Assembly (NCBI GenBank): GCA_963575675.1
Contig: CAUYUA010000212.1
Span: 1-39,049, forward strand
Origin: CAUYUA01 sp963575675
GTDB lineage: Bacteria > Pseudomonadota > Alphaproteobacteria > Azospirillales > Azospirillaceae
Direction of reading: 5' to 3'
DNA: 39,049 bases
Shown here: in pieces, positions 25,553 through 34,300 of the stretch
Numbering within the stretch: the stretch's first letter is position 1
Layout: every line of letters begins with the position of its first letter
The notes under the pieces: model-generated
The model's input: only the letters and a program-made list of their open reading frames with translations
The model's database searches: none
What the model was told of the DNA's origin: nothing
Made by a program: the position numbers and the translations under genes

Positions 25553-26992
25553 TTACTTCTGAACCCAGGCCACGCGAAGCACGTTTGTGTTTCCGGGCGT
25601 GCCGAACGGCACTCCGGCGGTAATCACCAGTCTCTGGCCATCTTTGGCCAAACCGATTTGATAGGCGATGCGGCAAGCCTTATCGACCATTTCACTGAAG
25701 TTCGAAACGTCTTCCGTTTGAACGCACCACACGCCAAACGCCAACATCAACCGCCGCGCCGTTTCGCGTCGCGACGTGAGGCAAAGAATCGGAACGTCCG
25801 GACGTTCGCGCGCCGCACGCAAAGTCGTCAAACCAGACGTGGTGTAGGTGATGATCGCCGCCGCGCCGATGGTGTGGGAAATTTGCCGAGCCGCCGCAGT
25901 AATGGCGTCTGCGGTGGTTTGCTGCAAGTCCGGGTGGTGAGCGTCCATCAAAGTGCGATAGAGCGGATCATGCTCCACGCGCCGGGCGATGCGATCCATC
26001 ATGGAAACCGCCGCCACAGGATAATCGCCGGTGGCGGTCTCAGCCGACAGCATCACCGCATCGGCGCCATCGTAGACGGCCGTGGCGACATCGGAAGCTT
26101 CGGCGCGCGTTGGCGTGGGCGACGAGATCATCGATTCGAGCATCTGGGTCGCCACGATCACCGGCTTCCCGGCGGAGCGCGCCAGACGCACGATCTTTTT
26201 CTGTAAAGACGGAACGTCTTCGGCAGGCACCTCAACGCCCAAGTCGCCGCGCGCCACCATAACGCCGTCCGACAGCTCAATGATTTCTTCTAAATACTCA
26301 AGAGCCGAGGGCTTTTCAAGCTTAGCCAGCAATGCGGCTCGCCCGGAAATCAGGCGCCGAGCCTCCGCCACGTCTTCGGGACGCTGAACAAAGGACAGCG
26401 CCACCCAATCGACCCCCAGCTCCAGAGCAAATGAAAGGTCTTCATGATCCTTCGGGGTCAAAGAGGACAGAGGCAACACGCCGGACGGCACATTCACCCC
26501 CTTTCGCCCCGAAAGCCGCGCGCCGTTGACCACCACGGTTTCAGCAAAATCGCGCCCGCATTCGACCACGCGCACACAAACTCGCCCGTCATCCAGCAAC
26601 AGCAACATGCCGGGCCGCAAAGCGGCGAACACCTCCGGATGCGGCAACGTCACGCGGCGCTCATCGCCAGGCGCCGGAGACATGTCGAATCGAAAGGCCA
26701 TTTCCGGCGTTAAAAAAATATGTCCGGCCGCAAAAGTTCCGATTCGCAACTTCGGCCCTTGCAGATCGGCCATAACGCCCAATGGCCGCCCAATTTCTTG
26801 TTCGACCGTGCGGATCAACACCATTCGAGCGGCATGTTCTTCATGAGTGCCATGACTGAAGTTCAGCCGAAACACATCAACGCCGGCATCGACCAATGCG
26901 CGCACGTTTTCTGCGTTGGATGTCGCTGGACCAAGAGTGGCGACAATTTTGGTCTGTCGGAATTGGCGACACGGGCGGTCGCAGTCAGACAT
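25553..26992 (-). CDS. pyk: Pyruvate kinase
   Basis: The 479-residue enzyme converts PEP and ADP to pyruvate and ATP. Motifs are KIVATLGPATSN, DVFRLNFSHG, LAKLEKPSALEYLEEII (catalytic Lys), GVMVARGDLGVEVP and VIVATQMLESMISSPTPTRAEASDVATAVYDGADAVMLS. The C-terminal regulatory domain ends in VLRVAWVQK. It lies downstream of the glycerate kinase gene on the same strand, with a 247-bp palindrome between them. In family knowledge the ttuD-pyk pairing occurs in tartrate/glycerate loci. Confidence 0.95.
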   Translation of the reverse strand: MSDCDRPCRQFRQTKIVATLGPATSNAENVRALVDAGVDVFRLNFSHGTHEEHAARMVLIRTVEQEIGRPLGVMADLQGPKLRIGTFAAGHIFLTPEMAFRFDMSPAPGDERRVTLPHPEVFAALRPGMLLLLDDGRVCVRVVECGRDFAETVVVNGARLSGRKGVNVPSGVLPLSSLTPKDHEDLSFALELGVDWVALSFVQRPEDVAEARRLISGRAALLAKLEKPSALEYLEEIIELSDGVMVARGDLGVEVPAEDVPSLQKKIVRLARSAGKPVIVATQMLESMISSPTPTRAEASDVATAVYDGADAVMLSAETATGDYPVAAVSMMDRIARRVEHDPLYRTLMDAHHPDLQQTTADAITAAARQISHTIGAAAIITYTTSGLTTLRAARERPDVPILCLTSRRETARRLMLAFGVWCVQTEDVSNFSEMVDKACRIAYQIGLAKDGQRLVITAGVPFGTPGNTNVLRVAWVQK

Positions 26993-27065
26993 CTTTATGT
27001 TCCCTTGTTGGAAATGGCGTGCAAAAACAACAACACATATCTTTTAAACGATACTTAAACAGGAC

Positions 27066-27312
27066 AAAATTGAATGGAATAATAATTAGAAGGGTCCAGG
27101 GACTGTGTTCCTGGTCGCAGAGGATCATAAGAGAGGAGCGAAAGCCCCCCCTTATCGCCCAAAGCCCCCTTATCGCCCAAAAAACGAACATCCGGCAGCT
27201 TGCGCGAGCTTTGCCTTACGGCAATAAGGGGGGCTTTCGCTCCCCCCTTATGATCCTCTGCGACCAGGAACACAGTCCCTGGACCCTTCTAATTATTATT
27301 CCATTCAATTTT
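27066..27312. repeat. Family-2 long palindrome, full copy
   Basis: Two near-perfect inverted arms of about 90 bp (27066-27155 and 27224-27312) flank a 68-bp centre. Each arm contains the core AGAAGGGTCCAGGGACTGTG and, in itself, a hairpin TAAGGGGGG-AGCGAAAG-CCCCCCTTA (slightly mutated in the left arm). The centre carries GCAGCTTGCGCGAGC and TTGCCTTACGGCAA, also found at 5125. There is no coding sequence. It resembles a MITE in build. It lies between glycerate kinase (upstream) and pyruvate kinase, so it could cut or slow that transcript. Confidence 0.88.
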
Positions 27313-27406
27313 AATTATCTCATCCCATATAATCATCATCTAGAAGACGCGCGTCAATGATAGGGCTTATCGGTATCACACATTCCAAGTCAAAGCGAGT
27401 GGAACT

Positions 27407-28702
27407 TCATTTCAAATGACGATAACGGAAAGAAGGAGCAATCAAAATCGCACGGAAATCATTGACATTGGTCATCGTCGGCCCTGTAATGACCAAGTCC
27501 TCAAGCGCGGCGAAAAAATTATAAGCGTCATTTTCAATCAGGAACACGCGAGGATCAAGCCCTCGCGCCGTCGCCCGAGCAAGCGTGTCGGGATACAACA
27601 AAGCGCCGGCGTTGTCCTCAGAGCCATCAATTCCATCCGTGTCCGCCGCCAAAGCATACACACCCGGCTCGCCGTTCAAAGCTTCCGCCAACGCCAACAA
27701 AAACTCGGTGTTGCGCCCCCCCTGCCCCGAACCTTTCAGCGTGACCGTCGTCTCTCCGCCGGACAACACCAGACACGGCGGCGCGATGGGCTGGCCGTAA
27801 CGAAGAATCTGCTTCACCAAGCCCGCGTGAACCCGAGCGACCTCACGCGCCTCGCCCTGGATCATTCCCCCCAACGACAACGCCGCCACTCCGTTTGCTC
27901 GGGCTGCGGCCGCAGCGCCCTCCAAAGCGTCTTGCGCGGATGCGACAATGGTTATCTCCGAGCGCGCCAAACGCGGGTCGCCGGGTTTGGGCGTTTCCGC
28001 CTCAGAGCGCTTCAGACACTCGAACACAGCCTCCGAAGCGCCGATGCGATAACGCGCCAACACTCCGAGAGCGTCGGCGCAGGTGGTGGGATCGCCCACC
28101 GTCGGCCCGGACGCGATCACCGATGGATCGTCTCCAACCACGTCCGACATCACCAAGGAAACCACTCGACCGCCAGACGCCGCAGCCAGACGCCCCCCCT
28201 TGATCGCCGACATATGCTTGCGCACGCAATTGATCTCAGAGATCGTCGCTCCGGAGCGCAACAATTTGCGCGTCACCACGCGCGTGTCTTCCAACGTCAA
28301 ACCAGGAGCCGGCAACGCCAACAACGCCGAGCCTCCCCCCGAAAACAGGCAGAGCAAAAGATCATCCGGCCCCACGCCCGACGCCTGCTCCAAAATGCGG
28401 AGCGCCACTCTTTGCCCCATGGCGTCCGGCATTGGATGGCCCGCTTCCACCACTTCGATGCGCCGCGTCGGCGCCGCATGGCCATACCGCGTCACCACTA
28501 ATCCGGACAAATCTCCACGCCAATGGTTTTCAACCCCAAGCGCCATTGCGGCGGCGGCTTTCCCGGCCCCCACCACCACAGTCCGCCCCGGCGGCGGCGA
28601 GGGCAATGCGCGTCGAACTCGCGGTTCCGGATTCACCGCATCCAGCGCCGCCTGAAACACCGACCGCAACAATAATTCCGCATCCAACGGCGCAACTCCC
28701 AC
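27407..28702 (-). CDS. Glycerate 2-kinase (GckA/TtuD, MOFRL family)
   Basis: The 431-residue protein has an N-terminal DUF4147-type domain (VVVGAGKAAAAMALGVE, LCLFSGGGSALLALPAPGLTLED, INCVRKHMSAIKGGRLA) and a C-terminal MOFRL domain (LSGGETTVTLKGSGQGGRNTEFLLALA, LAADTDGIDGSEDNAGA). The family phosphorylates D-glycerate to 2-phosphoglycerate; older annotation calls it hydroxypyruvate reductase TtuD. With pyk downstream this supports feeding glycerate into lower glycolysis. Its start faces the divergent metallo-beta-lactamase-fold gene. Confidence 0.9.
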   Translation of the reverse strand: MGVAPLDAELLLRSVFQAALDAVNPEPRVRRALPSPPPGRTVVVGAGKAAAAMALGVENHWRGDLSGLVVTRYGHAAPTRRIEVVEAGHPMPDAMGQRVALRILEQASGVGPDDLLLCLFSGGGSALLALPAPGLTLEDTRVVTRKLLRSGATISEINCVRKHMSAIKGGRLAAASGGRVVSLVMSDVVGDDPSVIASGPTVGDPTTCADALGVLARYRIGASEAVFECLKRSEAETPKPGDPRLARSEITIVASAQDALEGAAAAARANGVAALSLGGMIQGEAREVARVHAGLVKQILRYGQPIAPPCLVLSGGETTVTLKGSGQGGRNTEFLLALAEALNGEPGVYALAADTDGIDGSEDNAGALLYPDTLARATARGLDPRVFLIENDAYNFFAALEDLVITGPTMTNVNDFRAILIAPSFRYRHLK

Positions 28703-29051
28703 TTATCGGTCAACGACATCAATTAATTTCACGCCAATCGACAAAATTCCATCCGCTTCAGAGCGCCATGAACACCAACAGCGCATTTTCAAAAGCTTCA
28801 CCGGCGCGAAGGCGAAGCGCCGATCTGCAAAACAACCAGTCTTAATTCAATGACATTAATATCATTGATGACATTGCTCCATGATCGTCTACGTTCGATG
28901 CTAAATTAACCCAAACGCTCCGTCCACCTCACCGCCTGCGGCGCATCGATTTTCGATCGTTTTCCGATTGATTTCCATGCCCCGAACACGCTTGATGGTT
29001 CACAATAAAGAATTTAGGTCAACCATTCAATGCAACCAAGGACCGCCGCTC
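28703..29051. other. Divergent intergenic region
   Basis: The 349-bp region between the glycerate kinase start and the hydrolase start holds an operator-like palindrome at 28847-28868. No RNA gene or further gene was seen. Confidence 0.5.
28847..28868. promoter_or_regulatory. Operator-like palindrome in the divergent region
   Basis: TCAATGA and TCATTGA are separated by 8 bp; the inner 20 bases CAATGACATTAATATCATTG are symmetric at 18 of 20 positions. The AT-rich dyad between divergent genes is typical of a repressor or LysR/GntR-type site. No regulator gene is adjacent. Confidence 0.5.
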
Positions 29052-29753
29052 ATGCCGTTGGATTACCCTCATCAATTCGGCGACATCACTGTTGAAATCG
29101 TCGTCACCAGCCCTCCCTGGTATGAAAATTGCTATATTATTCGCCATCTCCCCTCCGGAGACCGGGTCATCATCGATCCGGGCGGGGATCATGAGCGCAT
29201 CCTCGCCCGCATCACAGCCGAAACCACAAAAACGGCGTCTCCTCCTGAGAACTCCGGTCTCAAAAGCATTCGCGAAATTTGGTTGACGCACGGACACCCC
29301 GACCACATCGGCGCCGTCCGCGCGATTCAGAGCACTCTTCCCGGTCTTCCCTGTCGTCATCACACCGACGAAGGCCCATTATTGGCGCAAGCTCGACAGT
29401 TCGGCGCCATGCTGATGATGCAAAAGCCTTTGCAGACGCCGGAGAATCTTGTTTCCTTTTCTGGAGAAAAGGTTGAGCTTTCGTTGGGAGGCGTCACGAT
29501 TCGCGCCTTCCACACCCCGGGTCATACGCCGGGCGGCGTTTGTTTTTTATTCGACGGATTTGTGATTACAGGCGACACTTTATTTAATCAGGGCGTTGGA
29601 AGAACCGACTTCCCCGGCGGCAGTGAGATTCAACTTTTCGACTCGATCACTCGTTTGATTGCTCAACTTCCGGATCCGACGATTATCTTCAGTGGACACG
29701 GCCCTCATTGGTCTATCGGCGAGGCGCGTCGTTGGTGGCAGTGGATGAAATAG
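29052..29753 (+). CDS. Metallo-beta-lactamase-fold hydrolase (glyoxalase II-like)
   Basis: The 233-residue protein has the zinc motif LTHGHPDHIGA, then the His in AFHTPGHTPGGVC, Asp in ITGDTLFNQGVGRTDFPGG and His in IFSGHGPHW: a full two-metal set. The pattern GDTLF...GRTDFPGG matches the family of small glyoxalase-II-like hydrolases (hydroxyacylglutathione hydrolase or thioesterase types). The substrate is unknown. The start at 29052 is chosen for AAGGA 9 bases upstream; the frame is open back to 28968 (ATG at 28977 and 28995 possible). Confidence 0.85.
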   Translation: MPLDYPHQFGDITVEIVVTSPPWYENCYIIRHLPSGDRVIIDPGGDHERILARITAETTKTASPPENSGLKSIREIWLTHGHPDHIGAVRAIQSTLPGLPCRHHTDEGPLLAQARQFGAMLMMQKPLQTPENLVSFSGEKVELSLGGVTIRAFHTPGHTPGGVCFLFDGFVITGDTLFNQGVGRTDFPGGSEIQLFDSITRLIAQLPDPTIIFSGHGPHWSIGEARRWWQWMK

Positions 29754-29939
29754 GAAAACAGATCGAAATTTTCTAAAAGAAATTAAAAGGGTCCAGGGAC
29801 TGTGTTCCTGGTCGCCAGGGATTATAAGGGGGGAGCGAAAGCCCCCCTTATACCAAGTCTCGTAAACGGGGACTCATATTTTTCTCTTGCAAATACGGAT
29901 ATAAGACGATTCACTTGTGACAAACGATGGAGGTTTGTC

Positions 29940-30452
29940 ATGAGTGCAGCAATTAAACTTCGGAGCGATTTCTCAGGCGATGAACTTCGTAGATTTGCAA
30001 AAACATCGAAATGTCCGGCGCAGGTTCGGCGGCTTTTGACATTGGCGCACCTATATGACGGAAAAACGCGAAGTGAAGCCGCACAACTCAGTGGTGTCGG
30101 GTTGCAAACAATTCGGGATTGGGTTATTGTATTCAACAAGAAAGGCCCAGATGGGCTACTAGAAAGAAAAGCTCTAGGCAGAACATCTATTTTAAATGAC
30201 GATCAAAGACAGAAATTATCTGAAATTGTTGAACGAGGACCATCTGCGGAGATTGATGGTCTCGTTCGTTGGAGGCTTCTCGATTTGGTGAAAGGGCTTT
30301 TTGACACATATCGCATACCCATCAGCAAACAGACTCGGAGTCGAAAATTTCGTACTATGAAATTCAGAAAATTATCAACACGTCCCCGCCATTGGTCTCA
30401 AGCACCGGACACCATTGAAAATTTTAAAAAAACTTCCCAAACGAAATTATGA
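29940..30452 (+). CDS. IS630-family transposase, first frame (DNA-binding part)
   Basis: The product has 170 residues. A helix-turn-helix TRSEAAQLSGVGLQTIRDWVIVFN lies at about residues 45-70, and a second DNA-binding part ends with FRKLSTRPRHWSQAPDTIENFKK, matching the middle of ordinary one-frame IS630 transposases. GGAGG lies 6 bases before the ATG. At the seven-A run 30426-30432 the family sequence continues in the -1 frame (KKNFPNEI), while this frame stops soon after. A fused product of about 353 residues would be normal length for the family. Confidence 0.85.
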   Translation: MSAAIKLRSDFSGDELRRFAKTSKCPAQVRRLLTLAHLYDGKTRSEAAQLSGVGLQTIRDWVIVFNKKGPDGLLERKALGRTSILNDDQRQKLSEIVERGPSAEIDGLVRWRLLDLVKGLFDTYRIPISKQTRSRKFRTMKFRKLSTRPRHWSQAPDTIENFKKTSQTKL

Positions 30453-31000
30453 AGATCAAAGAAACACTTTCACATGAAAAAGTAATAGAGCTGTGGTGGC
30501 AAGATGAGGCTCGCGTCGGCCAAAAAACCAAAACAACAAGACGTTGGGCAAAACGAGGTTCCCGTCCTATGTCTCCCAAAGACCAAAGAACGCGTTCTGT
30601 TTGGTTATTTGGTGCAATTTGTCCTGCTTTAGGTAAAGCCGCAGGCTTAATTCTGCCTAAATGCAACAGTGCCGCTATGATCTTACATCTACGCGAAATA
30701 TCCCGAAATGTTGCTTCCAATGCACACGCAATAGTTCTGCTTGATCAAGCCGGATGGCATACATCAAAACGACTAAAAGTACCTGATAATATAACGCTAC
30801 TTCCGTTGCCTCCAAAATGCCCAGAACTCAATCCTGTTGAAAATATCTGGCAATATCTCCGTGAAAACTGGCTATCAGATATTATCTTTAAAACTTATAA
30901 TCACATTGTTGAACGCTGTTGCTTCGCTTGGAATAACCTGGTGAAACGCCCTTGGAAAATTATGTCTATTGGTATCAGAAAGTGGGCCTATGGGTTGTAG
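30449..31000 (+). CDS. IS630-family transposase, second frame (DDE catalytic part)
   Basis: The product has 183 residues from ATG 30449, which overlaps the first frame by ATGA. The DDE_3 catalytic residues are all present: Asp in WWQDEARVGQK, Asp in IVLLDQAGWH and Glu in ELNPVENIWQ. It ends in PWKIMSIGIRKWAYGL, the usual end of the family. The frame is open upstream to the A7 run, so it can be joined to the first frame by a -1 shift. Alone it lacks DNA binding. Confidence 0.87.
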   Translation: MKIKETLSHEKVIELWWQDEARVGQKTKTTRRWAKRGSRPMSPKDQRTRSVWLFGAICPALGKAAGLILPKCNSAAMILHLREISRNVASNAHAIVLLDQAGWHTSKRLKVPDNITLLPLPPKCPELNPVENIWQYLRENWLSDIIFKTYNHIVERCCFAWNNLVKRPWKIMSIGIRKWAYGL

Positions 31001-31355
31001 TCATTGGGACTTGGTATTATTCGCGAAGCGATCTTCCTCTGGAATTATTTATTCTTGGCTCATCCTGGATTTCAGGACACAGGACACGGGACAACAACCG
31101 TATTCTGATGACGCTTTCCGGAATTCTTCAAAATTATTCCAAACTATTTCAAAGGAAGCGCCTCGGCACAAAAACGCCGACGACCAGAAGCCAAAAAACC
31201 AAAAAAGAAAAAAACCATAAACGATTCCAGAGAAGGATCGCTTCGCGAATAAGGGGGGCTTTCGCTCCCCCCTTATAATCCCCGGCGACCAGGAACACAG
31301 TCCCTGAACCCTTTTAATTCTATTCAGAAGACAAGGCAGATCAGCCGCGTCAAGA

Positions 31356-34300
31356 TTACGTCCACAAGAAATTCCGATCAGCAGACAACGACGCGCCATT
31401 AACCCCCGTCAACGTAATCTGCATATCTTCGGTTCCATCCGCGTTCGCGTCCACATGAAGAACTTTCGTGTTGTTGTCGAAATAAGCCGTGGAGTTCGAA
31501 GTCGAAAACTGCGCCGCGCCCGACACCAACGAGAACGTGCCGTGAAGCAATCCGGTAAAGGATAACTTATCGTTCGTCACGTTGAAGTCTCGAATAGAGT
31601 CGCGCCCTTGAGACAAACTAGAGAAAACGACCACGTCGTTTCCGTCTCCGGTGTAGATAATGTCGGAACCTGTCGAACCATAAATAGTGTCGCTGCCGGC
31701 GCCTGCGGAAACCGTCGAAGCTGTGGTGACAGTCAGCACGTCACCCACTTTGCCACCTCTCAATGTTTCGACGTTGGTGGCGGTGACGGTGTTCGAGGTG
31801 TCGCCATACAAAGTCAACGTATCAACTCCGGCGCCCAAATTAATCGCCCCTTCGAAACCAGACCACAAAGTAACCGTGTCGCTACCCCCCACGCCGACAA
31901 TCGATTCCACATTCGTGACCGTCACGACATTGGTGGCGTTGGCCAGAGTCAGAACATCCGCGCCGCCCCCCAAATCAACAACGCCCGCAACACTGGACGT
32001 CAAGGTCACGACGTCGTCTCCGGATTTGCCGGTGATGGTCTCAACATTAGCGACGGAAACGACGTTGCCGCCTTCTCCACTCAGTATAAGCGTGTCGTTC
32101 CCCGCCAACAAGTTCACCACCATTCCAGAAACAGGCGTCCCCAGAACAACAGTGTCGGCAAGCGCGCCGCCGACCAAAGTCTCCACCCCAGTAACGCTGA
32201 CCGTGCTCACGACGGACCCCAAAGTAAGAACGTCCGTCATGTTGCCGCCGATCACGGTTTCAACCGAAGAGACGACAATGTTGTTGTTGCTGTCTCCCAG
32301 CGTCAAGACGTCGGTCTTCGCGCCGCCAACCAAAACCTCCAAATGGCTGACCGTAAGCGTGTTGGAATCCGCGCCGGAAAGCGTCAACCTATCGGATCCC
32401 GCGCCGCCATCGAAAATGAAGTTGGAGACGCTTTCACCCAAAACAACCACGTCGGCAGCCGAACCGCCGATTAAGGTCTCAACGTCGACCATAGTCAAAG
32501 CGTTGGGAACACTCCCCAGAAGAGAAACGACATCGACTCCTGCGCCGCCATACAAAGTTTCAACGGCGCCCACAGTCACAATATTTCCGCCGGAGCCGCC
32601 CAGGGTCAAAACATCGTTGCCGCTTCCCAGATTGACGACCATGCCGTTGACGGTCTCTCCAACAAAAACGACGTCAGCCGAGCCGCTGCCGATAACGCTC
32701 TCAACGCCGATGACGTTCAAAGACGCCGTCGCGTTCCCAAGAGTAAGGATGTCCGTCGAAGCGCCGCCAATCACGTTTTCAATCTTAATGATCGTCAGAG
32801 CGTTGTTCATGGAGCCGTCAAGCGTCAAAGTGTCTGTGTTGGCGCCGCCGATCACGGTCTCAACATTCGACACGGAAAGCGCGTTGCTCGCGTCGTTATA
32901 AAGAGAGAGCCTGTCCGCTCCCCCCCTTAAGTCGATGACCGCGCCGCTCACGGGGTCGCCGAGAGAAACCATGTCGGAAATGGAACCGCCATACAGCGTC
33001 TCGACGTCCGTCACCGTCAGAACGCTGGTCAAGGACGTTATCGAAACAGTATCGGCCCCATTGCCGCCAACCAAAGTTTCAACATTGCCGACCGTAACCG
33101 CGTTGGAGCCGTCGCTTGAAAGAATCAAGACATCGGATCCACCGGCGAGACTGATGACCATTCCGCTTTCGGCGTTGTCGAGCGTGACGACATCGGCGAC
33201 GGCGCCGCCGAGCAAAGTTTCAACGCCTCGAACGACCAGAGAGTTGACGACGGAGCCAAGAGTGACGACGTCCGTTCCAGTAAGACCGATAACTTCTTCA
33301 ACATTGCTCACGGTGATGGCGTTGTTGACGCTGGTCAAAGCGACAGTGTCTTGTCCGCTCCCTCCGACGACGTTCTCCACGTTGACGACGGTCACGATAT
33401 TGGGCGCGGACGAAGACAGAGTCAGTTTGTCGGAACCATTCAGCAAATCAACATAGAGACCCGTGACGGCGTTGGTGATCGTCACCACGTCGGCGACGGA
33501 CGTTCCGATCAAGGTCTCAATGCTGCGGATCATGAAGCTGCCGGTAGGGGCGCCAAGCGTCATAACATCATCAGCATTACCGCCGAGAACGGTTTCAACG
33601 TTGCTGACGGTGATCGTGTTCGCCCCTGAGTCGGCCAAAGAAAGCACATCAACGCCAAGCCCAAGATTAACGACCATGCCGGAAACGACGGAGCCGAGAA
33701 CAACGACGTCTGCGGAAACCCCGCCAAACAATGTTTCAATGTTGGTGACAAGAATGGAATTGACGCCGGAACCAAGAGTGACGACGTCGACCGCCGCGCC
33801 GCCGTCAATCGTCTCAATCCCGCTCACCGAGACCGTGTTGTTTCCATCGGCGAGCGTAATAAAGTCAACCGAAGCGCCGCCAACCACAATTTCAACATTC
33901 TTAACGGTGACGGCGTTGGCCGTGTCCGCCAGTATCAGCTTATCCGCCGAGGCGCCGCCGAGATCGATGTTCATGCCGGAAACAGAATCGGCCAAGGAGA
34001 TGATTTCAGCGGACTCGCTTCCGATCAAAGTTTCGACGTGACTGACGGTCACAGTCGTCGTGGTGCGCGCAATGGTGACGAAATCGTCTAAAGAGCCGCC
34101 GACCAATGTCTCCAGATTGCTGACGGTAATGTTGTTGTCTGCGACGTTAGAGAGCGTCAGAGCGTCAAAACCACCGAAAAGATTCACCACCATGCCGGAA
34201 ACGCCGTCCGTAAGCGTCACAATGTCGTTGGAAGCGCCGCCGGACAGAGTTTCAACCTCCGTGAGTTGAATGGTGTCGCCGAGATTGCCGAGCGTCACCA

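Larger units (their letters stand above)
29849..31019 (+). mobile_element. IS630-family insertion sequence with TA duplication
   Basis: The element is 29851-31017 (1167 bp). It is flanked by TA at 29849-29850 and 31018-31019, the target of IS630/Tc1 elements. The left end TACCAAGTCTC and the right end (read inward) ATACCAAGTCCC form short terminal inverted repeats. It carries a two-frame transposase. A second copy of its right end appears at 38998-39049, inverted. Confidence 0.9.
29781..31319. repeat. Family-2 palindromic element split by IS630
   Basis: The left arm is 29781-29850 plus 31020-31045, the right arm 31224-31319; each is 96 bp and they are nearly exact inverted copies. Removing the IS (29851-31017) and one TA rebuilds CCCCCCTTATTCGCGAAG, which is the exact complement of the intact right arm. 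The original element was about 370 bp with a ~178-bp centre (31046-31223) that has no gene. The outer core AAGGGTCCAGGGACTGTG is the same as at 27066. Confidence 0.9.
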
